A DNA stretch of 64,000 bases from Chelonoidis abingdonii (GCF_003597395.2 NC_133770.1:6965300-7029299), one strand, 5' to 3'. Positions 31,371-42,144 are shown, counted from the first letter of the stretch. Notes: generated by a model not told the origin, from the sequence alone. Made by a program: numbers and translations.

Positions 31371-31984
31371 CACTGAATCCAGTGATGCTTTGGATCAGAT
31401 CCTACGTGGAACCCTCACCAGCTGAGAAAACCAGCCTGCTGCCTTTATTCAAGGTGTAATCTCTCTACTGGGAGGTTATCTATTAACTGCATGCGCCTCT
31501 TGTCACAGACCTTGTCACACTGCTGAGGGGGAATTTCACAACAGAACAGTTTTTGGTTGGAAAACATTGACTCTGAAACTTTTCACGGGTACATACCGTT
31601 TCAATTAAATGCTTTTCGGGAAAGGTTTCTCTAGTCCAGGTTGGAATTTTGGGTCAAAACTGGAGGGAGAGAGGCCCATATCTCTGAATAGCCAATAGTT
31701 CCCTCAAGTAAGCATTATGTGAGGTCTCACTAGTGAGGGACTTAGTGGGGAGCCCAGCAGAGAAGGAACTGGAACCTGGATCTCCCACATCGCAATGTAA
31801 GTGCCCTTATTGACTTGGCCGGAGTGGGGGGAGGGCCATGTCTCTCTCTCGCTTCAATCTTTCTTCCTCCCACCACCCCATGAAAAACTTTGAATAGTCC
31901 CAGTGTCCTCGGGATGCAGAACAGGAGGAAACCATAACCCACGCAGATCTCCTCATGCTATTCCTCCGCTCAGAAGTGATTTTC
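31371..31984. other. Single-copy and AT-rich repeat-like DNA
   Basis: 31510-31650 (GAAAACATTGACTCTGAAAC, CTTTTCGGGAAAGG) resembles the palindromic repeat at 22910-23070. Nothing else recognised. Confidence 0.4.
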
Positions 31985-32390
31985 AGATTCCCAGCCCAGA
32001 AGGGACCATTGCGATTATTTGGTCTCACCTCCTGGATAACGCTGGCTGGAGAACGGTCCCAAAATAACTCCTAGGGCAGATCTTTTAGAAAAACCTCCAC
32101 TCTTGATTGAAAAATTGCCACTGATGGAGAATCCACCCTGACTCTTGGCAAATTGTGCCAATGGATAATTACGCTCACCATTAAAAATTGATGCCTTATT
32201 TCCGGTCTGAATTTGTCTGGCACAAATTGCACCTTAGACCCTAGTGAATAGCAGGCTAAACACTTAACATGGCTTGTAACAAATTCCACTTGAGTAAGGT
32301 CCTTTCTCACTGGATGGAGAATTCCCAGCTTTGGACTATTTTTTTCTCCCCGGGCAGTCCATGGGAGGGCCAGTAGTTGCAAAGCTGTCG
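31985..32390 (-). mobile_element. CR1 LINE 3' region
   Basis: Reverse complement reads GTGGATTCTCCATCAGTGGC, AGGTTTTTCTAAAAGATCTG, CCAGCGTTATCCAGGAGG, the same order as 20430-20570 on the plus strand. No ORF. Confidence 0.75.
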
Positions 32391-32915
32391 ACAGGCTGGA
32401 TTTTAAAGGGCCCGGATTATGGAAAGCCCTTGTCCCTGGGCTGCTTCAAACAGTCCTGAGACCTGGCAGTTGCACCTCTCCTGCAGGGTGATTTCCACTG
32501 AGCAACAGTGTAACAAAACAAGGCACTTCCTTCCTGCAAGCAAGGTGGGATGATAAGGCATCAGGGTCGTGTGGATTCATTCCCTGCCGGCTCTTAAGGA
32601 AGCCAACAGCATCGCTAGAGGTTGTCCTATTCAAATACTTTGTTTCTTTCAGGAGGTTTAAAATGTACAAGTAAATATAAAAAGAAGGAAGGATTTGATC
32701 CGTCCTGCCACTTGGGAGCACATCCTCCCAAGCTGGGCAAAATGATCCCAATGTAAAGCAGCCAAGTTTTGTTAGTGGATAATAACAGGAGTAACAAACA
32801 AGTAACGCAAAACCATTAAAATGATAGTTTAGAATGGAAGCGTTCATGGTGGGAGGGGGAGATGTTAGCGGTAGTATAAAAATGCATGCATAGCCTGTCT
32901 GTGCATTTTGATTCC
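32391..32915. other. Nothing recognised
   Basis: A 168-codon minus-strand open frame at 32446-32952 has no motif I recognise. Confidence 0.35.
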
Positions 32916-32933
32916 AGACAGACAGACAGACAG
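32916..32933. repeat. (ACAG)n microsatellite
   Basis: About 4.5 perfect tetranucleotide units. Confidence 0.9.
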
Positions 32934-32983
32934 AGTCATCACACACATTCAAACTATTGCCCCATGTTAAGCATCCTCACACC

Positions 32984-33400
32984 AATGGGCGGCTCTAGGC
33001 TTTTGCTGCCCCAAGCATGGCAGTCAGGCAGCCTTCGGCAGCTTGCCCGCGGGAGGTCCGCTAGTAACGTGGATTCAGCAGCTTGCCTGCGGGAGGGTCC
33101 CGGTCCCACGGATTCGGCGGCTTACCTGCGGGAGGTCCCCGGTCCCACGGATTCGGCGGCTTGCCTGCGGGAGGTCCCCAGTCCCGCGGATTCGGCGGCT
33201 TGCCTGCAGGAGGTCTGCCAGTCCTGCAGATCCAGCGTACCCGCCGCTGAATTGCCGTCAAATCCGCCAGACTGGCGGACCTCCTGCAGGCGTGCCGCCG
33301 AAGGCTGCCCGACTGCCGCCCTCGCAGGGACCAGCAGGGCGCCCCCTGTGGCTTGCCGCCCCAGGTCCTCTTGGAGAGCTGGTGCCTGGAGCTGCTGCTG
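32984..33400. mobile_element. 417-bp hAT-like element
   Basis: Ends AATGGGCGGCTCTAGG and, inverted, CAGCAGCAGCTCCAGG. A perfect 8-bp duplication CTCACACC (32976-32983 and 33401-33408) flanks it. The interior contains five 39-bp tandem units. No transposase; the long open frames on three frames follow from the 39-base period being a multiple of three. Confidence 0.9.
33037..33231. repeat. Five 39-bp tandem units
   Basis: Units begin at 33037, 33076, 33115, 33154 and 33193; landmarks CGGCTTGCCTGCGGGAGG and CCCACGGATT. The following segment (33245-33310) holds an inverted version (GGCGGACCTCCTGCAGGC). Confidence 0.95.
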
Positions 33401-33570
33401 CTCACACCGTCTTGTCAAACTGTCTGTAATGGGCTATCTTGATTATCACCACAAAAGTTTTTGTTTTCTCTTAATTAATTAGCTTCTTAGAGTTGGTATG
33501 GCAACTCCCACCTTTTCATGTTCTCTGTATATGTATATATATCTCCTTCTATATTCTCTATTCTATGCAT

Positions 33571-33606
33571 CTGATGAAGTGGGCTGTAGCCCACGGAAGT
33601 GTACTC
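33571..33606 (+). ncRNA. Hammerhead-like hairpin in the Penelope-like 3' end
   Basis: CTGATGA, one A, then a perfect 6-bp stem GTGGGC / GCCCAC closed by TGTA, then GGAA and GTGTACTC. The order CUGANGA, stem II, GAA, short stem III, UC is that of a hammerhead ribozyme, a motif established for Penelope-like elements. The extra A after CTGATGA and the G in GGAA (normally GAA) should block catalysis, and I cannot draw a good stem I. Candidate relic only. Confidence 0.3.
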
Positions 33607-33656
33607 TCAAAATAAATTTGTTAGTCTCTACGGTGCCACAAGTACCCCTGTTCTTT

Positions 33657-33810
33657 TAGTCAAAAATCATAATGGCCTCATTTTTCGAAAATGACTCACG
33701 ATTTGGGGGCTTAACCAAAATCACCCTGAAAGGGCCTGATTCTCAAAGAGCGTGTGCGCCGCACTTTTGAAAATCGGGGTCCTTGACGTGCCGCAAGATG
33801 AACCCCCAAA
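33657..33810. repeat. Palindromic MITE-like repeat
   Basis: GGCCTGATTCTCAAAGAGCG, GCACTTTTGAAAATCGGGG belong to the short sauropsid repeats with GAAAATC ends. Confidence 0.4.
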
Positions 33811-33984
33811 TCATTAGTCACTTAAAAAGATTTATGCCAATATGGTCCAACTGCCTGAGCTAGTCCAATTTTCCTGGGCTGGGTCTGTAGAAGAATTGTA
33901 TATTCAGCTATGAAAAGCAGAATACACGGTATGTCTATAAAAGCACATTGTGAAACAGTACAAACACGAGCGAACACAACTAAG

Positions 33985-34150
33985 ATCCTAGGGACAGATT
34001 CCCTGGCGTTTTCTAGTTGCTTTGCACTGCTCCGGTGATGCAAAGCAGCTGTCAATTTGACTGAATCCGTTTAACAACTGTCTTGCATCATCCAATTGGC
34101 GCAAAACAGCCGGAGCATACTGGGGGGGATCGGCCCCACAGATTGCACCC
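33985..34150. repeat. Palindromic repeat with TTGCATCA arms
   Basis: GCACTGCTCCGGTGATGCAA and TTGCATCATCCAATTGGCGC, with outer GGGACAGATTCC / GGGGATCGGCCCC, form an imperfect inverted repeat. Confidence 0.45.
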
Positions 34151-34479
34151 AGGACACTGAAGGAATGTCTCCAAGATATAGACACGCTGTACAACGGCTA
34201 CAAGCTGTGAATAAAAAATACGCTGAACTGAGGCCAGCTGCGGAGAATGTAATTACACAGCTAAACGCGGAGGCCACTGACAGTTTCATAACAAATGGAA
34301 AGCAATATTGCTGGAGGCAAATTACTTTTGTTCTGCTTGAGAAAGGAAGGTTCCTTGACAGCTCAGATGTCTTCTTTTAGAGAGAAGCACTCAGGAGACA
34401 GGAGCATCAATTGGGTAAATAACGACAACTTACTGTCTGTTTATATAGCTCTTTCCATCCTAAAGGAATTCCCACATTA
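34151..34479. other. Nothing recognised
   Basis: No repeat or exon recognised. Confidence 0.4.
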
Positions 34480-34920
34480 TATAGGAATGTAAGAATTGCC
34501 AGACTGGATCAGACCACTAGGCCAGCTAGTCTAATATTCTGCTCTGACAGTGGCCAATAGCCCCTGCTTCAGAGGAATGTGCAAAAAACCCTGCGATATG
34601 CAGTTATGGAATAGTCTTCCAGCAAGGAAAGTTTCTTCCTGACCGCTACAAATCAGAAGTTGGCTTAGGCCCTGAAGCACGAAGGTATTTTTCCCTTTCA
34701 AAACTATTTTTAAAAAATCATTATACTATAAAGCTGGATAATCTCATTAACCATATCAGCAGCCAAATCGTTTCTGAATTGTACGCTCTTGGCATCAATG
34801 AAACCTTGTAGCAATGAATTCCACAGGCTAAATATGTGTTGCATGGAGTCACTTCACTGAAATGAATCCACCTCTGGGGTGTGGTGCAGCAGTCACATTC
34901 ACTGCCAAATAGCATGTAAA
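34480..34920 (-). mobile_element. CR1 LINE 3' region
   Basis: ATGTAAGAATTGCCAGACTG, GGATCAGACCACTAGGCC, GGAAAGTTTCTTCCTGACC, GCAATGAATTCCACAGGC: reverse complement of a CR1 3' region, same family as 4425-4860. Confidence 0.75.
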
Positions 34921-35579
34921 GGGGATATTTCGGACAAAGAATAACCTAGAAAATACTTATTGCTGTAAAAGTTTCATGAACTTTTTAATGGAAACTCAGA
35001 GAAGGCAGGAAGGAACCAACACAGTAACATTGCGTGAGCTCCACTGAGCATCCTGGAAAGGCTGCGAGCCCAAGTCAATGCTAATAGGACTCAAGATCTA
35101 GGTATTTCATACCTGATGCTTCAACCACCAAACTACATCACCAGTTTGCAGTGCTCCCTGTCTAGGGATCTTCCAGTCCAACAAGAACCATTCTGTTCAC
35201 ACCTGATTTCCACAGAGGGAGTGTGGATGCTGAAAGCTCCCCTCATGGAGGTGGGATACACTGGGCTAGATTTTCATTTACACAAAGGCACCTTTACTCT
35301 ACTCTGTCGGCGTAAAGGAGCCTTAAAGGGGTGGTAAATGGGGCCTGTCAATGAGAATTAGGCACATTTGTATTCAGTGGATATTTACCACCCATCTTGT
35401 TTCCTTCATGAATGGAAATGAAGCACCTCCCGTAGAATGTCTCCTGAAGAAATGTGTTCATGCCTAGGTTTTGGGAAAGGAGGGTTTTCTAATCTGGGTC
35501 CCAATCTGGCACCAGGATCCTTTCACACCCGGTGGATCCCGCTGAAGTCAACGGAGCGCCACACAGATCCTATTGCAGG
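34921..35579. other. Mostly single-copy DNA
   Basis: 35260-35340 (TAGATTTTCATTTACACAAA) and 35500-35579 (GCTGAAGTCAACGGAGCG) carry short palindromic-MITE words. Nothing else recognised. Confidence 0.4.
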
Positions 35580-35690
35580 ATCAGGGCCTTCAACGTAATC
35601 GGTTATTTGTATCACACTGAGAGACAATCTGGATGCTACCATGCTAGGCTCTGTACAAACACATGGGGAGACACAGACCCTGCCTCAAGA
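35580..35690 (-). repeat. L2-type 3' tail
   Basis: CATGCTAGGCTCTGTACAAA, ACAGACCCTGCCTCAAGATC. Confidence 0.6.
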
Positions 35691-36414
35691 TCTTCCCGCC
35701 TGAGGGTATCTCCGCACAGCGAATGAAAGCATGATCTTAATGTGGGTAGGGCTGCCCAGGTTAGCTTTAACCTAGCTAGCGAGGGAAACAGGAACTGAGC
35801 TGCCCAATCAAAATAAGTAGTGTGAGAACGGAACGTCATCACTGAACATGTGGACAGGGCACTGGGCTGGCAACCACGAGATGTGGGTGCATGTCCCAGC
35901 TTGGTCACTGAGTGATCTTGAGGTAAGTTGCTTCCCCCTCTCTGAACCAGGACAGCCCCTGAACATTTAAAGCCATAGCTCACAATTTGAGTACATTTTC
36001 CAGTACAGGCAAACAGACTGGACCATGAACCCCTTACCCACGCTGCTGAGTAGTTATAGAGCGACACAGGTAAGCAGTGAGTAAGGGACTCACAGTGCAA
36101 GCTCTTTGGAGCAGGAGCTTTGCTTTGTATCTCTAAAGCAACATCTATAGGGAGCTAATCTCAGAGTATTGCTGCAGGGGGGCAGGGACAGTGGAGAAAG
36201 GAGAAGGTCACAGCATATGGACCATGCAGGAGTTTAGTCCAGAGTTACAGCAAGCCACAGCTTTTGTCATTCGTCTGCATGGCATTTTCGGGCACCAGTG
36301 GGATCTGATGGCTAATAACTAATCATTGTACAGCCCCCGCCCTTCCCCCCAGCCACATCTATTTGAAGCTAAAAACCTCCTCACCTTGAAATTCAATTCT
36401 TCTTCTTTACACAC
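35691..36414. other. Single-copy DNA with a SINE fragment
   Basis: 35850-35945 has CORE-SINE words (ACTGGGCTGGCAACCACGAG, TTGAGGTAAGTTGCTTCCCC). Nothing else recognised. Confidence 0.45.
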
Positions 36415-36610
36415 ACACCCCAGTTTTTGCTAGATCGCTCAACAATGATAGTAATAATATCCAGATCTTATCCAGTACTTTTCATGAGCAGATCCGAAGC
36501 GCTCTAAAAAGGAGGCTGGTGTCATCATCCCCATTTTACAGATAGGAAAACCGAGGCACGGAGTCAACCAGTGACTTGCCTGCAGTCACCCAGCAGCAGC
36601 ACTTTCTGGT
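36415..36610 (-). repeat. MIR/CORE-type SINE fragment
   Basis: CATCATCCCCATTTTACAGA, AAAACCGAGGCACGGAG, AGTGACTTGCCTGCAGTCAC. Confidence 0.75.
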
Positions 36611-36654
36611 CTGGATTTGCCCACTTTCAAGGGCAGGAGTAGCCAGCCACTCAA

Positions 36655-36905
36655 CAGCATTGCCAGTTCTCATGATTTTGTTTTCCTTAAAGCCCCAGCT
36701 CCTGTGACATTAGCTATGAGACTCTCAGCTTCCATTCAAATAAAACAGGCAATGTCTAGCCCTCATGACTGTGAAGAAAAGCTTTTAACTGGGACCCCGA
36801 CAGCCTCAGCAACCAGCAAGTACAGAGAAAGAACCTTCCTTTCATTCCTTTTCAAAACCTCATGACTTTGAAGCCAAGCTTGGGATTTTTGACTCATGAT
36901 TTACC
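36655..36905. mobile_element. hAT-like element with TTGCCAGTTCTCATGA end
   Basis: CATTGCCAGTTCTCATGATT, TAAAGCCCCAGCTCCTGTGA, TTTGACTCATGATT. Same family as 53008-53302. Right end unclear. Confidence 0.5.
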
Positions 36906-36944
36906 AATGCATGCAGCTGGTGAGACTGAATCAGTCTGGTTTGC

Positions 36945-37030
36945 TGGGTGACCCCCAAGCAAGTCACTGGTTGACCTTGTGCCTTGGTTTCCCCATCTGT
37001 AAAATGGGATAATGATACCAATCTCCTTTG
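36945..37030 (+). repeat. MIR/CORE-type SINE fragment
   Basis: AAGCAAGTCACTGGTTGACC, CTTGGTTTCCCCATCTGTAA, GATAATGATACC. Confidence 0.75.
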
Positions 37031-38149
37031 AAGCAGGTCTTTGCTACACTGCTGGCAGGAGAAGAAAAGATCAGAATGGGAAAAACATGTAACGCTTCAG
37101 CGTCCGTAATTTGTGTGACTTCACAGGGGTTAAGTTCGGCCCTCTTGCCTTGGGCTGCACCGCTGCCTCCAGTATTTTTCCCAGTGTTCCAGCCAGACCC
37201 CTGGGACATCTCTTCCCAGTCTAACAGGTCAGGTCAGCACAAGTTTTCTTTTGCCCTTCCCCTTCCATCCCACGTATCTCTATCCCCTCAGCTCAATCCT
37301 GTAACATTTTTCCATCCCCCAAGAGATGGATCATACAACCTGAGTCACTGTCCCTTTAAATCAAGCCAACCCAACGAACATGCAAGAAGGGACGAAAGCA
37401 AAAGTGCTGGGAAGAGAGCACAGGGGGGTGTCTCTCCTGAGCCGGCCTGCACTGGACTCCCGGCAGAAACCGCTGCCTCTATCTCTGCAGACAGCAGAAT
37501 CCTTACGGGGCAGTGCATAGGGGGGAAAAAACTCTCCAAAAAGCCTAACGGTTGCACAGACAAATATATCACAGGCTACATCTCGCCCGAATCTGCCCCA
37601 AGAGCCAAAGAAAAAAATGAAAAGGGTTGAGATGTTAAAGAGGAAATTAGGTGCCCAACACCTACTGAAAGCCAGCGGGATTTGGGTTCCTAACTCCCTT
37701 GGGTGTCTTTGAAAAACAGAGGCAGATGTTTGCAGGGATCTTCAGAAACACAGGAGGTGGAGCCTCACGAATTATAGGGAGGCAGAACAAGTCGGAAGGG
37801 CCTGCCTCATTCTTTTTCCCAGTGCGATAGGATTTCAAGCGATTCTCCTCCCCAATCCCGTGCCTTTCCCGCCCCAACTTCTCCTCCCCCTTTACTATCA
37901 CATCCAGTACTCCTTTGCCAGCTATTTTGGGAAGCAAGCAGTCCTGGGCAGCTCCCTGCGGCTGAGGCACGAGAAAGGAGAGCGGAAAAGCAGCAAGTGG
38001 GGTTAGGATCCCCCCTCGCATCCCACACAGGCAGCTGGGAAATATACTGAGATTTTTTTTTACTGCTGCTGGAGTCGGCATCTAACCCCTTCACCTGTCC
38101 CTCCTCCCCTGCTCCCTGGCCCCCCTGCAAAAAGGCAGATGGGAGCTTT
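37031..38149 (+). other. Single-copy DNA with a 200-codon open frame
   Basis: 37028-37630 is open for 200 codons on the plus strand in repeat-free DNA, the longest non-repeat frame here. The first ATG lies at the end of the SINE fragment, the predicted protein is Ser/Pro-rich with no domain, signal or membrane segment I recognise, and it has no splice signals that fit. 37640-37740 carries palindromic TTAGGTGCCCAACACC-like words. I do not call a gene. Confidence 0.25.
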
Positions 38150-38650
38150 AATGAGCCCTCTGCGGTACCATGTCTCGGGAGATATTTAACTCTGCCGGCA
38201 TGCAACAAACCACAGGTATCTGACCCCGTCCCGAGCCCCGGAACGTTGATTGATGGCCTGATTCACAGGCCGCGTTCTGTAAACATGGCGGACAGGGCCA
38301 GCCCAATTTCGGCAACAGCCTCAGATGTGGCCAATACAGCCCCACTAGCCCCCTCAGCTCTCCCTTCCTCCCCTCCCCCCTTCCCCTCTTTGAGAGGATC
38401 TGTTCCAAAAAATCTGGGCTGAGCCCAGCATGGGGAAAAGAGCACCGGGCTCTGCTTGCCGAGCTGCAGCTGCAACAAGGCGACCACTGTGCGGATGGCT
38501 CATTAAACCCTCAGTGTGCGGCGGAGAGCCGGGAGATGACGTCTTCCCAGTGCGGCCAGTCAGCGCCGTCATCCGCGCTGCTCCAGTGAGGGGATTCGGT
38601 AAACATGAGGCTGGGAGATGCCGGACAGCTGGACAGGCTAAGGGCCGGCA
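38150..38650. promoter_or_regulatory. CpG-rich block with YY1 word
   Basis: Higher CpG than its surroundings (38270-38300 and 38510-38580). GTAAACATGGCGGACAGGG contains the YY1 consensus AAACATGGCGG; GATGACGTCTTCC holds a CRE-like TGACGTC. It may be a CpG island promoter or an enhancer; no TATA and no exon recognised. Confidence 0.35.
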
Positions 38651-38765
38651 GAGCTCAGAGCCAGATGGGCAGGGGAAGGGATTGAAGTGGGCCAGGCCCA
38701 GGGAAAGGACGCAGCACCCCCGTCCTGTGCATCAGACAGGGTGTGGAGTGTTGTCTACCAGCTGA

Positions 38766-38900
38766 GGCACAGGCCTGGGAGCCAGGAGTTGTCAGTTTCA
38801 GTCTGGGCTCCGCCACAGATTTGCAGCTGGACCATGTGCAAGTCTCTGTACCACTGTCTGTAAAATGGGGGGATGGGAGGTTGAAATAAAGATGGAGTAA
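38766..38900 (+). repeat. MIR/CORE-type SINE fragment
   Basis: CCTGGGAGCCAGGAGTTGTC, GGGCTCCGCCACAGATTTGC, CACTGTCTGTAAAATGGGG. Confidence 0.75.
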
Positions 38901-39250
38901 TTGTGGGGGGGGGCAAATTCCCCTTTCTATTAAAAGGAGCAGCTCCTTCTCATCTCCCCAGTGTGACTGAGCAGCTCCCTGTCCTGGTTGAGTAAAGCTG
39001 CCTCACAACTCCTCCTCCCCTCCTCTTTCAGTCTATTGGGAATAACACCATTCCCTGTCCCAAAGCCGTTGCCCCTCCCAACTCAGACCCGTTTCAGAAT
39101 CGAGTACTGACCATACACTGGGAATGAAAATGACACTGGCCCGAGGTCCTGCACCAGTAGCCCTAATAGCGAATGCCAGTGAGAGATTGAAAGCCTGGTA
39201 TCTTATGGAGCGTTTTAGCTAGCATGCTCCTTACACCCTGGAACACCAAG
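38901..39250. other. Nothing recognised
   Basis: No repeat or exon recognised. Confidence 0.4.
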
Positions 39251-39352
39251 GAAGATGATTTAGTTGGGGATTGGTCCTGCTCTGAGCAGGAGGTTGGACT
39301 AGATACCTCCTGAGGTCCCTTCCAACCCTGATATTCTGTGATTCCATGAAGT
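39251..39352 (+). mobile_element. CR1 3' tail, about 100 bp
   Basis: GATGATTTAGTTGGGGATTG, GGAGGTTGGACTAGATACC, CCTGATATTCTGTGATTCC. Same subfamily as 42145-42500; severely 5'-truncated. Confidence 0.9.
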
Positions 39353-40721
39353 TACCTTTCCTGTGGTTTCAGCATTTGTTTTTAGTCCTGATGATTTATA
39401 CAAGGGATGGGACCGTAAAGTCACACCATGCCAGTTGCTGCCTTGCTTTGCCTCTCCCCTTTAAAGTCAGACATGATTATAGTGACTGAGAATCACTAGA
39501 AAAAGATACAGTCATTCGAGGTGTCAAACTAGTCCCCATTCATGGGCTAGATCTGTCCCATTTGACAGACTGATATGCCCCACACAACATACTCAGATTG
39601 TGCAGCATCTCAGCGTTCATTTAAAAGACACAGTATGATTCTCGCTCATGTGATCTTGGGATTTCTCTCAAGACCTTAACCTCTCAGCCCAACTCTGGAT
39701 TCGTCACTAAAGTTTCTTTACTGGCATGTACTAAGGCTACACAGAGCTGATCAGACTCAAATCCAGGGGGTGAGTCCAGGGCATACCACAGATCCAGTAT
39801 GAATTACTTTAGATACTAGTTCACTCCTGCACTGATGCATGTCTTCCATTCTGTGTTATATCCTGCACTTTCTGATTGGTCAGCTCACTTTCAGGGCCAA
39901 TCCCTGTACATATCATGCTTTGTTCCCATGCCACACATAGACACCATATTTTAATTTTGTTAATTTAATTTGTTAATATTTGAATATGTTAATTTTCTCC
40001 CTGTATTTTGTTCATTTCCTCTCTGTCTGCTTATCCTCCTTCCACACATTCTTAGCCACTGCTGCTGCCAATATTATTTCTTGCACTTGGTTTTATACCA
40101 CTTCTCTCTTTCTCTATTTGGCTCCTGGGTCCACTACCAAAGTTACATTGACAGCTTATCTTTTCTCTTGTCCTGGATTACTGGGGCTCATTCATACCAA
40201 GTTTGACCTACACATGACTATGAAGGAAGCCTTGCAAAATCTGAAACACGGTGCAGATTGATGAAGCACATTGTGCCTGAATCTTCAGGCAGCCTGAGAC
40301 AATAGCTCGGAGAGGAGTGAACTCCTTCACTCTGTCACTCATTCATCTCAATGTAGTGTTAAATCTGAACTCTAACAATGCCACTGAAGTGTCTGTGCTG
40401 ACTCCTAGTTCATTATGGATAGAATGGAGAAGGTTGTGGAAGGGAAGCCCAAAGGGAGATGGAATTGGGAGCTGCTGCAGAGGAATGAACAGAGGAGGCC
40501 TACAAAAACAGGGAAGCAGAGGAAGAAGAAAGAGAAGCAAAGAGCGAAAAAAGCAGTGATGCTACAAGGGAGTGGATTTCCTCAGCGCAGGATGCTGAAT
40601 GGCATTGAACAAACACTAAATAATGAAGTCTGGGGGGTCCAAAGGCTCCTAAGGGTGTTAGGTGTCATGATGCCATGGGAGATGGTCACTTAACTCCTTT
40701 AGGCCCTTTGGACAATCCCAC
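39353..40721. other. Single-copy AT-rich DNA
   Basis: 39950-40110 has TTAATTTTGTTAATTTAATT and pyrimidine-rich runs; short overlapping frames at 39970-40261 have hydrophobic, T-rich composition and are not credible genes. 40400-40560 is GA-rich. Confidence 0.4.
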
Positions 40722-41313
40722 TGTGATGGGGCGTCTGCCCCACAGTGGCAGAAAAGGGGTTAAAAGCAGCCCTAGGGAGGCTGAGTGGGAGGCAGCCAAT
40801 CAGCGAAGGGCTGAGGGAAGCAACCAATCAGGGCAAAGGAGGCCCATATAAAAAGGCAGAGGAGGGCAGTTCTCTTTTGGCAGCCAAGGGAGGAAGAACT
40901 GGGTCCCTGAAGGGCTGAGAGAACTGCCAGCACCCTGGACAGAGTAGTGCTGCCAACAGGGGCCGAGGGAGCAAGAGACAGCTCCTGGCTGGCTGTTGGT
41001 GGTGGCAGACGAGGCCCTGATGCAAGGACAAGGAGGATGCTGGAGCCACGTGGGAAGTGGTTCGACCATGGACTGCAGTCTGCCACTGAAGGCAGTGGCC
41101 AGACGGTACATTGCATGTTCCCCCAGAAGGGTGGAGAACAGAGTGCGGCGCAGCCAGAGGGCAGTGTCATGAAGAGGACTCCATGTTCCTGGGAGTGACA
41201 TGGGTCCAGGAACAGAGCTGGCAGTGGATGAGACACCACCAGCAGAGGGCACAGCGCTAAGTCCTCGGACAGCCCATAGGAGGCGCCGCAGTGCTGAGTC
41301 GCACCCCGTCACA
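40722..41313 (+). mobile_element. Solo LTR of an endogenous retrovirus, third family
   Basis: Begins TGTGATGGGGCGTC and ends CACCCCGTCACA, flanked by a perfect 5-bp duplication CCCAC (40717-40721, 41314-41318). Its promoter region is well preserved: CAGCCAATCAGCG, CAACCAATCAGGG and the TATA word CCATATAAAAAGGC at about 40845-40858. Interior differs from the other two LTRs. The open frames on both strands (up to 172 codons) match no viral protein I can see; no gag, pol or env nearby. Confidence 0.85.
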
Positions 41314-42009
41314 CCCACCCTAAAGGTTCTATATAAAGGCCATCGCTCGCCCTTTGCAAACCTCCCCGCGACGTTGGTGGATTGAAGGGGAGTTCCGAAT
41401 CCTAACTTTATATTGCTGCCTATGGGTGGGGATTTAAACAGAATAAGTGTGACACTGCTGCAGCAGGTGGATTCCTGAGGACAGCTGACCTCTCACTTGG
41501 CACAAAGCATTATGCTCTAATGAAGGTGGCTGGTGAGCTACCATCTCCCAGTGCCATGCTGGAAGTGAAGTGTGTGAAAGAAAATGTATAATCAGAAGGT
41601 TGTGACTTTAAGATCCAATATCTCTCCTAGTGTCAGGGCTGGAAGCACCATGTGCCAGGCTCTCCAGGACTCTCTGGATGCTTTGCCTCACTCCTGCAAC
41701 ACAAAGCAGCCAGGAGCCCAGTTTCAGTGGTAGTGGGTTAAGGGTTGCATTGCTGGAGGTTGCCGGCGAATCTGCCCTGTGACGGGATTGATAAATTTGT
41801 TTGAAGGAGAAGCAAGCGCGTCTACATGTCTTTCCTGCACCAGGCCTAGAGGGGGAAACCTCTGATCCCGATGGCTGTACAGACAGCTTCACTTCTCTCC
41901 ACAAACCCACGCACGGGCTGGCTGTTCGTGGTTTGGCCCAAGTCTTCACCCAGCCATATCTTAGGCAACGATTCATGCTACAAATGGTGTGAGTAAGAAG
42001 GAGGCACTC
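41314..42009. other. Nothing recognised
   Basis: A 171-codon minus-strand frame at 41608-42123 has no recognisable domain and runs into an L2-type tail. Confidence 0.35.
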
Positions 42010-42140
42010 ACGTGGGGTGAGATCATCCTGTGTGTTCGTGCCCAGGCACCCAGGCCATGGAGCAGGACTCCAGTGTGCTAGGCGCTGTACAAACACAGAC
42101 CAAAAAGGCAGACCCCACCCCAAAGAGTTGGCAATCTAAG
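42010..42140 (-). repeat. L2-type 3' tail
   Basis: CCAGTGTGCTAGGCGCTGTA, CAAACACAGACCAAAAAGGC, GAGTTGGCAATCTAAG: reverse complement of the tail. A CR1 copy abuts it on the right. Confidence 0.75.
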
Positions 42141-42144
42141 TATA

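Larger units (their letters stand above)
32940..33656 (+). mobile_element. Penelope-like retroelement 3' end (tentative), split by a hAT element
   Basis: Left part ACTATTGCCCCATGTTAAGC...CCTCACACC; right part CTTGTCAAACTGTCTGTAAT, GAGTTGGTATGGCAACTCCC, CAAAATAAATTTGTTAGTCT and CGGTGCCACAAGTACCCC. I recognise this as a very common turtle repeat. The insert at 32984-33400 with its 8-bp duplication separates the halves. A hammerhead-like hairpin lies at 33571-33606. Confidence 0.5.

Noticed and set aside
32886..33482. 198-codon frame with a 13-residue repeat
   Set aside because: It is the translation of the 39-bp tandem units of a hAT-like element; several frames are open at once.
39970..40261. 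Short hydrophobic proteins in two frames
   Set aside because: T-rich DNA gives Leu/Phe/Ser-rich translations in any frame; no start context or homolog.
40800..41318. 172-codon minus-strand frame
   Set aside because: It is antisense to a solo LTR and matches no known viral protein type.
41608..42123. 171-codon minus-strand frame
   Set aside because: It extends into an L2-type tail and has no domain.
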